A stretch of DNA of 25,288 nucleotides. It comes from an uncultured Bacteroidota bacterium. Its GTDB lineage: Bacteria > Bacteroidota > Bacteroidia > Bacteroidales > P3. The DNA lies in assembly GCA_902766265.1 (NCBI GenBank), contig CACXCY010000229.1, positions 1 through 25,288 on the forward strand, written 5' to 3'. Each line of letters opens with the position of its first letter. The stretch's first letter is position 1. Made by a program: the position numbers and the translations under genes. The notes under the pieces were generated by a model. It saw only the letters and a program-made list of their open reading frames with translations. It was not told where the DNA came from and did not search any database. Shown here in pieces: positions 16,471 to 25,185 of this stretch.

Positions 16471-17229
16471 CTATTTCTTTCGGTCACTCCCAATGTTGGC
16501 TCCGATAAATTGACGATTGAGTCGGGCAATATTCTGTCGTTTGATTTGTTTGGGGCATTCGGCCTCGCAAGCATAGGTGTTTGTACAACTACCAAACCCC
16601 AGTTCATCCATTTTGCACACCATATTTTTTACGCGGTTTTGTGCTTCAATTTGTCCTTGGGGAAGCAACGCAAGATGGGAGACTTTTGCTCCGACAAAAA
16701 GCATGGCACTTGCGTTTTTGCAAGCAGCCACGCATGCCCCGCAGCCGATACATTCAGCAGCATCCATGGCCATATCGGCTTTGTGTTTTGGAATGAGTAT
16801 CGTATTGGCGTCTGGAACTCCTCCGGTAGTCACGCTAATGTAGCCGCCAGCTTGGATAATTTTGTCGAAGGCAGAACGATTCACCACCAAATCTTTTATG
16901 ACGGGAAATGCTTTAGCTCTCCAGGGCTCTATCCAAATGTCTTCGCCATTGTTGAATTTACGCATGTGCAGTTGACAGGTGGTTATTCCGTCATCATTAC
17001 CATGAGGACGTCCGTTGATGTAAAGACCACACATTCCACAGATGCCTTCGCGGCAGTCGTTGTCGAAGCATATGGGGTGATCGATATGGTCGTTGATTAG
17101 TTTTTCGTTGAGAATATCAAGCATCTCCAGGAAAGAACAATCGGGGGATATATTCTCAATCTGGTATGTTTCGAAGTGACCCTTGGATTGTGCGTTTGCC
17201 TGACGCCATATATGCAGTGTGAAATTCAT
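16471..17229 (-). CDS. frdB: Fumarate reductase / succinate dehydrogenase iron-sulfur subunit
   Basis: A 252-residue subunit carrying electrons between quinone (FrdC) and flavin (FrdA). The ferredoxin-type N-domain binds [2Fe-2S] through Cys59, Cys64, Cys67 and Cys85 (CFDNDCREGICGMCG ... TTCQLHM). The C-domain has CIGCGACVAACKNASAM (Cys160, 163, 166, 170) and CTNTYACEAECPKQI (Cys215, 221, 225) for the [4Fe-4S] and [3Fe-4S] clusters. All ligands are present. It starts 101 bp after frdA, longer than the other gaps; that leader is rich in A and C in the transcript sense and seems unstructured. In anaerobic Bacteroidales the complex mainly reduces fumarate. Confidence 0.96.
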   Translation of the reverse strand: MNFTLHIWRQANAQSKGHFETYQIENISPDCSFLEMLDILNEKLINDHIDHPICFDNDCREGICGMCGLYINGRPHGNDDGITTCQLHMRKFNNGEDIWIEPWRAKAFPVIKDLVVNRSAFDKIIQAGGYISVTTGGVPDANTILIPKHKADMAMDAAECIGCGACVAACKNASAMLFVGAKVSHLALLPQGQIEAQNRVKNMVCKMDELGFGSCTNTYACEAECPKQIKRQNIARLNRQFIGANIGSDRKK

Positions 17230-17330
17230 AGCCGTACTTTTGGTCGTTTATACATTAAATAGCCACATGGGTTCTGTTTGTTTTTCGCTTTGTCGCACGT
17301 TCGTTTGTTTGTTGTGTTACAATCCACTAC

Positions 17331-19262
17331 TTACTTGTAGTTACGTTTGGCAATCTGGATGTGTTCGTAGTTGAGAGTCTCTTTGTGGAGGGTTTCGGGT
17401 TGGGCGTGGCCTTGATATTGCCATGCTGCGACATACATATAGTGTTCGTCGTCGCGCAACGTTTCCCCATCTTCGGTCTGATACTCTGTGCGGAAGTGAC
17501 CACCGCAACTTTCTTCGCGATGAAGGGCATCGGTGGCTATCAGGCGTGCCAACTCAAAATAATCAGCTAATCGGTACGCTTTTTCCAACTCGGGATTATA
17601 CTCGTATGCATTGCCGGTGACGTGGACATCTTTCCAGAAATTATTCTCTAATTCGTCAATGTGATGTATAGCTTCTTTGATACTGTCAGCGTTACGTGCC
17701 ATGCCAACATGTTCCCACATTATTTTGCCCAAGGTTTTGTGGAAATGGTCAACCGTGTGGGTACCTTGAATGTTTATCAGCTGTTCAATACGTTGTTTCG
17801 CGCATTGTTCGGCTTCATCAAATTCGGGAGTGTTGGACGCTATGTTGCCAACATATATTTGGTCGGCGAGATAGTTCTGTATAGTGTAGGGAAGTACGAA
17901 ATATCCATCGGCGAGCCCTTGCATTAATGCAGATGCACCGAGTCGATTGGCTCCATGGTCACTGAAATTTGCTTCACCGGCGGCAAAGAGTCCAGAAATG
18001 GTTGTCTGTAACTCGTAGTCGACCCAGAGCCCTCCCATGGTATAGTGGACAGCAGGGTAAATCATCATCGGGGTTTTGTAAGGGTCCTCGTCAACGATTT
18101 TCTGATACATTTGGAATAGGTTGCCATAACGCTGCTCTACCACGTCTTTCCCTAGACGTTTAATGGCGTCTGCAAAGTCAAGAAATACGGCTAATCCTGT
18201 AGGTCCTACACCATAGCCAGCATCACAACGTTCTTTGGCGGCACGAGAGGCAACGTCACGGGGAACAAGGTTTCCAAAAGCTGGATAGCGGCGCTCCAAA
18301 TAGTAATCGCGGTCTTCTTCTCTGATGTCGCAGGCCTTCAACTGACCTTTTCGCAGCGCTTCCGCATCTTCCTTCTTTTTGGGTACCCAAATACGACCGT
18401 CGTTGCGCAAACTTTCACTCATGAGTGTTAGTTTTGATTGGTAGTCACCATGTACGGGAATGCAGGTTGGATGGATTTGTACATAGCAAGGATTGGCAAA
18501 ATAGGCACCTTTCTTGTGGCATTGCCATGCGGCTGACACGTTGCTGTTCATGGCATTCGTGGACAAGTAATACACATTGCCATAGCCGCCAGTGGCTACT
18601 ATGACGGCATGTGCGGCGTATCGTTCTAGTTTACCTGTGACGAGATCTCGTGCGATAATGCCCCGAGCCCGACCATCAACAACAACTAGTTCCATCATTT
18701 CGTGGCGTTCGTGTAGTTTGACAGAGCCACGTGCTATCTCCCGGCTCAGCGCCCCATAGGCACCTAATAGCAGTTGTTGTCCCGTTTGTCCACGCGCGTA
18801 GAATGTACGGCTTACTTGGGCACCTCCAAAGGAACGGTTGTCAAGGAGTCCACCATAATCGCGAGCAAAGGGTACGCCTTGAGCGACACATTGGTCAATA
18901 ATATTTCCGCTTACCTCGGCTAATCGATACACATTGGCTTCGCGCGCACGGTAGTCACCGCCTTTGATAGTGTCGCGAAATAGGCGTTCCACGCTGTCGC
19001 CGTCGTTCTGATAGTTTTTCGCGGCATTGATGCCTCCTTGGGCAGCTATGGAATGTGCGCGTCTGGGGGAGTCTTGAATGCAGAATATATCAACATTAAA
19101 TCCCAAAGCACCTAATGATGCTGCAGCTGATGCGCCTGCTAGTCCTGTACCTACAACGATGATGTTTAGTTTGCGTTTGTTGGCAGGGTTGACTAGTTTT
19201 TGGGATGCTTTGTAGTTAGTCCATTTTTCGGGAAGGGGACCTGAGGGTATCTTGGAATCCAT
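17331..19262 (-). CDS. frdA: Fumarate reductase / succinate dehydrogenase flavoprotein subunit
   Basis: A 643-residue FAD enzyme holding the fumarate/succinate active site. The FAD-binding GTGLAGASAAASLGALGF is at about 38-55 and the covalent-FAD histidine is His70 in RRAHSIAAQGGINAAKN. Later motifs are IVATGGYGNVYYLSTNAMN, the substrate region FANPCYVQIHPTCIP, DYYLERRYPAFGNLVPRDV and MGGLWVDYELQTTISGLFAAGE. This long form without a cap-domain break is typical of the Bacteroides/epsilonproteobacterial-like enzyme. It lies between frdC (48 bp before) and frdB. Direction in vivo (fumarate reduction or succinate oxidation) cannot be told from sequence; lifestyle suggests fumarate reduction. Confidence 0.97.
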   Translation of the reverse strand: MDSKIPSGPLPEKWTNYKASQKLVNPANKRKLNIIVVGTGLAGASAAASLGALGFNVDIFCIQDSPRRAHSIAAQGGINAAKNYQNDGDSVERLFRDTIKGGDYRAREANVYRLAEVSGNIIDQCVAQGVPFARDYGGLLDNRSFGGAQVSRTFYARGQTGQQLLLGAYGALSREIARGSVKLHERHEMMELVVVDGRARGIIARDLVTGKLERYAAHAVIVATGGYGNVYYLSTNAMNSNVSAAWQCHKKGAYFANPCYVQIHPTCIPVHGDYQSKLTLMSESLRNDGRIWVPKKKEDAEALRKGQLKACDIREEDRDYYLERRYPAFGNLVPRDVASRAAKERCDAGYGVGPTGLAVFLDFADAIKRLGKDVVEQRYGNLFQMYQKIVDEDPYKTPMMIYPAVHYTMGGLWVDYELQTTISGLFAAGEANFSDHGANRLGASALMQGLADGYFVLPYTIQNYLADQIYVGNIASNTPEFDEAEQCAKQRIEQLINIQGTHTVDHFHKTLGKIMWEHVGMARNADSIKEAIHHIDELENNFWKDVHVTGNAYEYNPELEKAYRLADYFELARLIATDALHREESCGGHFRTEYQTEDGETLRDDEHYMYVAAWQYQGHAQPETLHKETLNYEHIQIAKRNYK

Positions 19263-19310
19263 GGATATGTCTGTTCGTTGGAAGATTATGTTGGGTGCGT
19301 TTTGGGACGA

Positions 19311-20276
19311 CTAGAATAATAACAGGATGCCAATGGGGATGCTGGCAAACATTAGGCATATACACCATGCGTATATGATGCCAATGATTTCTATGGCGCG
19401 ATAGTATTTGTAGTTGGAAAGACCTAATGTCTGAAATGCAGCTTCAAATGCGTGGCGCATGTGGAACCATAGTATGGCGAAAAACAACAGGTACATAACT
19501 ACCATTAGCGGTCTCTTGAACAGTTGGTGTACCATATTGTAGAAATCGGGTTCTACATCAATGGTGGGTATGGCTTTCTCTAATAAGACTTTGTCGTCAT
19601 AATTGATTTGTGTAATCCATTTGTGGTCGCTGGACACCATGCTGTTGTCTATCCGTTGGAGGAAATCAATAACGGGTATTGCGCGTTTCATGGCTTCGGT
19701 TTCATTGGCGAGTTTGCTAAAGTCATCCTCAGGTAGCATGGATTTATATACCTCAAGATTCTGTTCGTATTGACCGATGAAATCTTGAGGGGTTGTTTCC
19801 ATTTGGTCGCAATAGTGTTGCAGGGTGATAACTTCGTCGCTCTGGATATCTTCAATCTTGGCCATATATATTCTCTTCACCACCCCAATCTTTACGAGAT
19901 AGAAATCGTAGAAATGTAGCCCAATACAAATGAGTAGTAGTGTTCCTGTAAGTATCATCAGCTTTGATGATGGTGCAGTTTTGCTTTTCGTAGGTATGTG
20001 ATAGGGGATAGGCCGGGCTTTCTTGTTTTGGAACCACAAGATGATTGTGAGGATGATGTGCAACAGAATGCTTGCCAGAAGTAAAATTTCGAATATTTTT
20101 ACAATAATATTACTGCCCATAAAATGGCAAAACGCCGAATAGGCACTCCCGCCATCGTCTTTAAGCACTAGCAAGTTTGCTGTAGCGTGAAAAAGTAGGA
20201 ACAGTAGCAGAAATGCCCCCAATAGTGCTACGACAATTTTCTTTGTTATGGAGGATATTTTAATTAGTTTGTCCAT
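19311..20276 (-). CDS. frdC: Fumarate reductase cytochrome b subunit with a large extra loop
   Basis: A 321-residue di-haem membrane anchor reacting with menaquinol. Five membrane helices are visible at about 13-38, 58-82, 105-130, 255-275 and 293-320, with candidate haem-ligand histidines His30, His73, His121, His272 and His275 (LWFHMRHAFEAAFQTLG, the best conserved block). Between helices 3 and 4 there is an additional hydrophilic segment of about 100 residues (roughly 138-240, KRIYMAKIEDIQSDEV to PTIDVEPDF), whereas Bacteroides homologues I know have a loop of about 30 and total near 230. The insert is charged and probably helical. ATG 20274-20276 was chosen for its A-rich leader; an ATG 18 bases upstream is also open and would leave only 3 bp after the preceding gene. 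Confidence 0.9.
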   Translation of the reverse strand: MDKLIKISSITKKIVVALLGAFLLLFLLFHATANLLVLKDDGGSAYSAFCHFMGSNIIVKIFEILLLASILLHIILTIILWFQNKKARPIPYHIPTKSKTAPSSKLMILTGTLLLICIGLHFYDFYLVKIGVVKRIYMAKIEDIQSDEVITLQHYCDQMETTPQDFIGQYEQNLEVYKSMLPEDDFSKLANETEAMKRAIPVIDFLQRIDNSMVSSDHKWITQINYDDKVLLEKAIPTIDVEPDFYNMVHQLFKRPLMVVMYLLFFAILWFHMRHAFEAAFQTLGLSNYKYYRAIEIIGIIYAWCICLMFASIPIGILLLF

Positions 20277-20297
20277 TTTTCTTGTATGTTCCAATAA

Positions 20298-20720
20298 TTA
20301 GATTCGATTGCCTTGGAAATCGAAGCGCATTTCGAGGCCGTTGCTGAGGTGGATTTTGTAGCCCTCGGTTTCTTTGTCCATGCGTACAATCTTGTATTTG
20401 GGACAATTCTCAAGAACATAGCGACGAATGCCTGCAGGTACGGCGCTTTTCGTCACCTCTTTGTCGGCAGAGATGTCTTTCCAGCTGCCGTCGCGGTTAA
20501 AATTGATTAGAGTGCCGTCAACAAGTGTGACTTCGTAAGCGACATCGAACCCTTGGGTTATCTTAATGATTTTGGATGGCGATACGTTGTTCCAGTTGTT
20601 TTGTATATACTTCATTGCAGCAGACGGTAGTTGGTCGCGTTTGATGCTGTGGCGCTCTTGGGCACAGATGCTCCCAGTCAGGAGTATTACTCCGATGGCG
20701 ATAAGAAGTGTCTTTTTCAT
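20298..20720 (-). CDS. PepSY-like (DUF2874) periplasmic protein
   Basis: A 140-residue exported protein. Signal peptide MKKTLLIAIGVILLTGSICA, then two copies of a small fold of about 60 residues: LPSAAMKYIQNNWNNVSPSK ... YEVTLVDGTLINFNRDGSW and VPAGIRRYVLENCPKYKIVR ... YKIHLSNGLEMRFDFQGN, as in the PepSY-like/DUF2874 proteins frequent in Bacteroidota. The chosen ATG removes a 24-residue polar extension that would mask the signal peptide. It is 97 bp after pyrC and 21 bp before frdC, so it is likely first gene of, or joined to, the fumarate reductase transcript. Function unknown; no enzyme motif seen. Confidence 0.78.
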   Translation of the reverse strand: MKKTLLIAIGVILLTGSICAQERHSIKRDQLPSAAMKYIQNNWNNVSPSKIIKITQGFDVAYEVTLVDGTLINFNRDGSWKDISADKEVTKSAVPAGIRRYVLENCPKYKIVRMDKETEGYKIHLSNGLEMRFDFQGNRI

Positions 20721-20817
20721 GGCGTATTGTATTTTTGATTTTTTCAATATTTTGTACCTGCAAATAGGTGATTTATTGTGGTTCTTGCGCAATTATTTTG
20801 TTTGATATCAGAATCTG

Positions 20818-22200
20818 TCACGCGGAAAATTCCAATAAAGAACCTTTGTGCTTAAAGGAATGCTCCATTGCTGCTGCATCGAACGCCACATTCCCGTTTA
20901 CAAAAGTTTTTTCTATACGGGTGTGGAACGTTTGCCCTTCCAGCGGCGACCATCCGCATTTATATAGTATATTATCTTTATTTATGGTTTGCTCAACGCC
21001 AGTACGTACCAATGTGAGGTCGGCATAATAGCCCTTTCGGATAAAGCCGCGCTTTTTGATGCCAAACAATACGGCAGGGTTGTGGCACATCTTTTCTACG
21101 ATGAGAGGAACCCATGTGTCAATTAGTTCGGCATGGTCGGATATAGGACTATAGCATGCCTCCAGCATCATCTGCAAGGTATGCTGTATGGATGGAATGC
21201 CGCTTGGCGCATCGAAATAGTTTTTCTGTTTTGAATCCCATGTATGTGGAGCGTGGTCACTACCGATGGTGTCAAGCAATCCATCGTAGAGGGCGGCCCA
21301 CAGGGCCAGTCGGTCATTATTGCTTTTAATTGAAGGGTTGCATTTGATAAGGTTGCCTAATTCCGTATAATCGCGGTCATCGTACCATAGATGGTTTGGA
21401 GTTACTTCTGCGGTAATTCTCTTTTCGACAAGTAGCTTGTTGCTAAGCATATTGAGCTCCGTGGCACTACTCACATGGGCAATATGCAGTCGCGTTCCGT
21501 ATTTTAAGGCCCTTTCAATGGCTTTGTATGTGGATACGTAGCACGCTTCCGTGTTGCGAATCTTGGGATGTAGAGCGGCCCGCTCTTTGTCTGTGCCGGC
21601 AAATTCTGCTTTGTACAGTTTCATGTTGGCTTGCACGATGGATTCCTCTTCGCAATGGGCTACGATGAGTTTTCGCGAGTGTTGGAAAAGATGGTCAAGT
21701 CGCGTTGCGTCGTTGACCAGCATGTTTCCTGTAGATGATCCAAGAAAGAGTTTGATGGCAGCGTAGCGTTGGGTATCTATGGAAATCAGTTCGTCGATGT
21801 TGTCGTTGGTTGCGCCGAGCATAAATCCGTAGTTGACCACAGATTTTTCAGCCGCCATTTTTTCCTTTTGTTCCAAAAGGGGTAGGGTGGTGGTTTGAGG
21901 TATGGTGTTGGGCATGTCGATGACCGACGTTACCCCACCGGCGGCAGCCGCGCGACTTTCGGTGGCGAAGTCTGCCTTCTCGGTCATGCCGGGGTCGCGG
22001 AAATGCACATGTGTATCAATAATGCCTGGCAGCAGCAGACATTCTGTGGCATCAATTGTTTCGTAAGATGCAGATGCGGGAATCTGGGGTTGTTTGTCTG
22101 GTGAGAAAATTTTGACTATCTTGCCATCGGAAATGTAAATCGAGGCCTCGCGCAGCGAGCCCTCGTTTACTATTGTCGCGTTTCTTATAAGGTAATCCAT
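20818..22200 (-). CDS. pyrC: Dihydroorotase
   Basis: A 460-residue zinc amidohydrolase that cyclises N-carbamoyl-L-aspartate to dihydroorotate in pyrimidine synthesis; cytosolic. Metal and active-site residues are visible: His64 and His66 with Arg68 and Asp69 in DTHVHFRDPG, the Lys150 to be carboxylated in AAIKLFLGSS, His182 in VAHCEEE, His242 in HIAHVSS and Asp315 in IGSDHAPHT. The length and motifs fit the amidohydrolase-like class used by Bacteroidales (sometimes named pyrC or dhoase class I). It starts 49 bp after the WG-repeat gene on the same strand. An allantoinase or hydantoinase is less likely given the HVHFRDPG and GSDHAPHT contexts. Confidence 0.93.
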   Translation of the reverse strand: MDYLIRNATIVNEGSLREASIYISDGKIVKIFSPDKQPQIPASASYETIDATECLLLPGIIDTHVHFRDPGMTEKADFATESRAAAAGGVTSVIDMPNTIPQTTTLPLLEQKEKMAAEKSVVNYGFMLGATNDNIDELISIDTQRYAAIKLFLGSSTGNMLVNDATRLDHLFQHSRKLIVAHCEEESIVQANMKLYKAEFAGTDKERAALHPKIRNTEACYVSTYKAIERALKYGTRLHIAHVSSATELNMLSNKLLVEKRITAEVTPNHLWYDDRDYTELGNLIKCNPSIKSNNDRLALWAALYDGLLDTIGSDHAPHTWDSKQKNYFDAPSGIPSIQHTLQMMLEACYSPISDHAELIDTWVPLIVEKMCHNPAVLFGIKKRGFIRKGYYADLTLVRTGVEQTINKDNILYKCGWSPLEGQTFHTRIEKTFVNGNVAFDAAAMEHSFKHKGSLLEFSA

Positions 22201-22249
22201 AATCGCGGCATGCTTGTGTGTAAGCGTTTCCCGGTAGTGTTGGTTCTGG

Positions 22250-23602
22250 TTAGAATTTCTTTTTACTGCTCCATTTCCGGCCAGCTACGGATGCTTCCGA
22301 AGAGGTGTTGTATATGTTGGCGACGACGAAACGTCCAGTATGGTCGATGCATCCCCAGCGCCCATCCATCTTGGCGGGAGCTGTGCGGTTGTTCCATGAA
22401 TAGATAAATTCCTTACCGTCTTCGAATGTGGGATTGATGACCCATTGGCCTTTGAAATCAACCCATCCCCAATAGCCATTCTCTGGATTTTTGATAGGAT
22501 AGAGCCAATGTCCAAGCTCTTGGTCGTTGTCCCATTCATAGCCGGCGCGCTCTGCTTCGCGAGAAAGTGTGAATACGTTCTTCGATAGCCATTCACCTGC
22601 GGCGCCAATACTGCACCAGTAGCCGTCCATCTTGGCGGTTGCAAACTCTCCTGTGTCGTTTACAAAGTGCGATGCGCCCTCGTACATGGGTTCAATACAC
22701 CATTCTCCAGTATAATCCACCCATCCCCATTTTTGGGTTTGGATATCGGTTACGGGATAGCGCCATTTGTCGATGGCACGGCCGTGTTCGAGTTGGCTAA
22801 GGGCGTAGTCGGCAATTTGCATAGAGGGAAATATCATCTGGGATATTACTTTTCCATAACGGTCAATACTGCCCCAGCGGCCATTTTTCTTTACCTGGGC
22901 ATAAATATAGTTGTGGTCTTTGCCAAAGTAGTCGTAGTCCTCGTATTCGGGTTGCACCATCCAGCGCCCCAGATAATTCACGTATCCCCATAGGTTGTTG
23001 TCTTTTCCTTGGGTGGGATAGCGCCATGTGTCGTAGTGCAAGCCGTTGATCCATTGTTTTCCAGCAAGGTCGGCGTGTTCTTGCGCCATGAAGATGGGGG
23101 CTATCACCATAACGCCTTTGCCGTCGATGCAGCCCCAACGGCCATCGTATTTGACTGTGGCATAATTCATGGGTTCTACGCCATAGAAGGGACGGGCGTC
23201 TTCATAAACGGGCTCAAATTTCCATTTGCCGTAGTAATCCACAAATCCCCATTTGTCTGTGGCTGTGTTCTGGGCAGGATAAACCCATTTGCCAGGTTCG
23301 TCGCCGCTTTCCCATTGCTTGCCTGCCTCTTCGGCTTCTTCGGCAGAGTGGAAAATGTTGCGGACAATCATTTCGCCACGCACGTCGCAGCATCCCCAGG
23401 CGCCGTCCAGTTTGACTACGGCAAACTTTTTGAAATGGCCTTGAAAGGGATTGGCGTGCGAGAACTGTGGAGCAATCTGCCAGCCGCCTTCCGCGTTCTT
23501 ATAGCCGTACAGACGACTACTTTTCTCTTGTGACAGAGTTTGGGCCATAGTACCGCCAATGAGGGTAAATGTCAACAAAATGAGTATTGTGAGTCTTTTC
23601 AT
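22250..23602 (-). CDS. Secreted WG-repeat protein with five ~87-residue super-repeats
   Basis: A 450-residue exported protein: signal peptide MKRLTILILLTFTLIGGTMAQ then WG (KWG-type) repeats to the end. The repeats form a higher-order unit of 86-87 residues that starts at about residues 33 (degenerate YGY), 118, 205, 292 and 378; each reads WGxVDYxGxW, xxPxYED, a polar stretch, AxxKxDGRWGCID, then an alpha-helical-looking part with EAxxAGxxW and a closing WxYP. The last unit is shorter and ends in WSSKKKF. The fold is likely a solenoid or propeller; WG-repeat proteins are mostly of unknown, possibly binding, function. No lipobox, T9SS tail or membrane helix seen. It has its own -7 element upstream and probably reads into pyrC (49 bp). 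Confidence 0.85.
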   Translation of the reverse strand: MKRLTILILLTFTLIGGTMAQTLSQEKSSRLYGYKNAEGGWQIAPQFSHANPFQGHFKKFAVVKLDGAWGCCDVRGEMIVRNIFHSAEEAEEAGKQWESGDEPGKWVYPAQNTATDKWGFVDYYGKWKFEPVYEDARPFYGVEPMNYATVKYDGRWGCIDGKGVMVIAPIFMAQEHADLAGKQWINGLHYDTWRYPTQGKDNNLWGYVNYLGRWMVQPEYEDYDYFGKDHNYIYAQVKKNGRWGSIDRYGKVISQMIFPSMQIADYALSQLEHGRAIDKWRYPVTDIQTQKWGWVDYTGEWCIEPMYEGASHFVNDTGEFATAKMDGYWCSIGAAGEWLSKNVFTLSREAERAGYEWDNDQELGHWLYPIKNPENGYWGWVDFKGQWVINPTFEDGKEFIYSWNNRTAPAKMDGRWGCIDHTGRFVVANIYNTSSEASVAGRKWSSKKKF

Positions 23603-23633
23603 AAGGGAGGAAATTTCTATTAAGACTAATTTG

Positions 23634-23641
23634 CAAAGATA
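23634..23641 (-). promoter_or_regulatory. Probable -7 element for the WG-repeat gene
   Basis: CAAAGATA on the plus strand is TATCTTTG on the minus strand (followed by C), 31 bp upstream of the ATG at 23602. No -33 TTTG is found at 18-22 bp distance. Confidence 0.55.
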
Positions 23642-23713
23642 CGATTTTTTTTCAATTGTGTACCGTAAATAATCATTTTATTATAAAAAGCTTCATTTTT
23701 CTGAAAAAACTCG

Positions 23714-23721
23714 TATCTTTG
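23714..23721 (+). promoter_or_regulatory. Probable -7 element for glyA
   Basis: TATCTTTG (then C) 41 bp before the glyA ATG. The expected -33 site is only T-rich. Together with the minus-strand element at 23634-23641 it makes this AT-rich gap a divergent promoter region. Confidence 0.65.
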
Positions 23722-23762
23722 CAAGATATTAAGTAAATTTTTTAATTCAAAACAATATTGAT

Positions 23763-25040
23763 ATGCAAAGAGATACTGAAATTTTCAATCTCATCCAGAA
23801 AGAGAGAGAACGCCAGACAAAGGGCATCGAGTTGATTGCCTCTGAAAACTTTGTTAGCGACCAGGTGATGGAGGCCATGGGCTCCGTTATGACCAACAAA
23901 TATGCCGAGGGTTATCCCGGCAAGCGCTACTACGGCGGATGCCAAGTGGTCGACCAGAGTGAAACTATCGCTATTGAGCGCGCCAAGAAACTTTATGGTG
24001 CTGAGTGGGCTAATGTCCAACCTCACAGCGGCGCTCAGGCAAATATGGCCGTATTCATGGCTTGCATGAAAGCTGGCGATACCTTTATGGGTATGGACCT
24101 CAATCACGGCGGTCACCTTTCTCACGGCAGCCCGGTCAATTTCAGCGGTCTTATGTTCCACGCCATTTCCTACGAGGTGAAAGAAGAAACGGGTACCGTT
24201 GACTATGATATGATGGAAACCCGCGCTATGGAAGGCAAGCCCAAGATCATCATCGGCGGCGGCAGCGCCTACAGCCGTGACTGGGATTGGAAACGCATGC
24301 GTGAAATTGCGGATAAATGTGGTGCCCTCCTCATGGGCGACATCAGTCACCCCAGCGGCCTTATCGCTAAAGGTCACCTAGAAAATGCTGTGAAATATTG
24401 CCACATCGTAACCACCACCACGCATAAGACTCTTCGTGGACCTCGCGGCGGTATGATTCTTCTGGGTAAGGATTTCGATAATCCTTGGGGTAAGACGACT
24501 CCCAAAGGCGAGATTAAGAAGATGAGCGCTCTCCTTGATAGTGCAGTGTTCCCCGGCACGCAGGGTGGCCCTCTGGAGCATGTGATTGCGGCCAAAGCCG
24601 TTGCCCTCGGAGAAGCTTTGACCGATGACTATGACCGTTACATTGTCCAGGTGATGAAGAATGCCAAGATGATGAGCCAGGCCTTTATGGATAAGGGTTA
24701 CAAGGTGATTAGCGGCGGTACCGACAACCACCTGATGTTGATTGACCTGCGTCCTAAGTTCCCCGAAATGACGGGCAAAGAAGCTGAGAACGCACTTGTG
24801 GCCGCCGATATTACGGTTAACAAAAACATGGTTCCGTTCGATAGCCGTAGTGCATTCAAGACCAGCGGTCTTCGTGTGGGAACGCCTGCTATCACCACCC
24901 GTGGTTTGAAAGAGGACGATATGAAGGGTATCGTTGATATGATTGATACCGTTCTTTGCGATCCGACCGAAGCTACGATAGCCAAGATCCGTAAGCAAGT
25001 CAACGATATGATGATTGACCGTCCGCTTTTCGCTTGGTAG
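23763..25040 (+). CDS. glyA: Serine hydroxymethyltransferase
   Basis: A 425-residue PLP enzyme interconverting serine + tetrahydrofolate and glycine + 5,10-methylene-tetrahydrofolate; cytosolic homotetramer. Key motifs: IELIASENFVSDQVMEAMGS (22-41), NKYAEGYPGKRYYGGC (45-60), VQPHSGAQANMAVF (85-98), DLNHGGHLSHGSPVNFSG, DISHPSGLIAKG (193-204) and the PLP lysine Lys222 in TTTTHKTLRGPRGG. The C-terminal VGTPAITTRGLKEDDM is also typical. Length is normal. Monocistronic: own promoter at 23714 and a strong terminator 50 bp after the stop. Confidence 0.97.
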   Translation: MQRDTEIFNLIQKERERQTKGIELIASENFVSDQVMEAMGSVMTNKYAEGYPGKRYYGGCQVVDQSETIAIERAKKLYGAEWANVQPHSGAQANMAVFMACMKAGDTFMGMDLNHGGHLSHGSPVNFSGLMFHAISYEVKEETGTVDYDMMETRAMEGKPKIIIGGGSAYSRDWDWKRMREIADKCGALLMGDISHPSGLIAKGHLENAVKYCHIVTTTTHKTLRGPRGGMILLGKDFDNPWGKTTPKGEIKKMSALLDSAVFPGTQGGPLEHVIAAKAVALGEALTDDYDRYIVQVMKNAKMMSQAFMDKGYKVISGGTDNHLMLIDLRPKFPEMTGKEAENALVAADITVNKNMVPFDSRSAFKTSGLRVGTPAITTRGLKEDDMKGIVDMIDTVLCDPTEATIAKIRKQVNDMMIDRPLFAW

Positions 25041-25089
25041 TCAGCTTTGTATTGGCTATGGCGCTATTCGTCTAAGCCCAATAAGTAAG

Positions 25090-25119
25090 AGAGGGGGCAC
25101 GCAAATGCGTGCCCCCTCT
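25090..25119 (+). terminator. Strong hairpin terminator after glyA
   Basis: A perfect 13-bp stem, AGAGGGGGCACGC (25090-25102) with GCGTGCCCCCTCT (25107-25119), loop AAAT. Only TCTT follows on the plus strand. Being nearly symmetric, it could also stop a leftward transcript entering from the right edge. Confidence 0.85.
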
Positions 25120-25185
25120 TCTGTTACAGTCAATTACGGATTGACGAATGTTCTTCTGGATACCCCGAATTTGGGTTGTTCAAAA

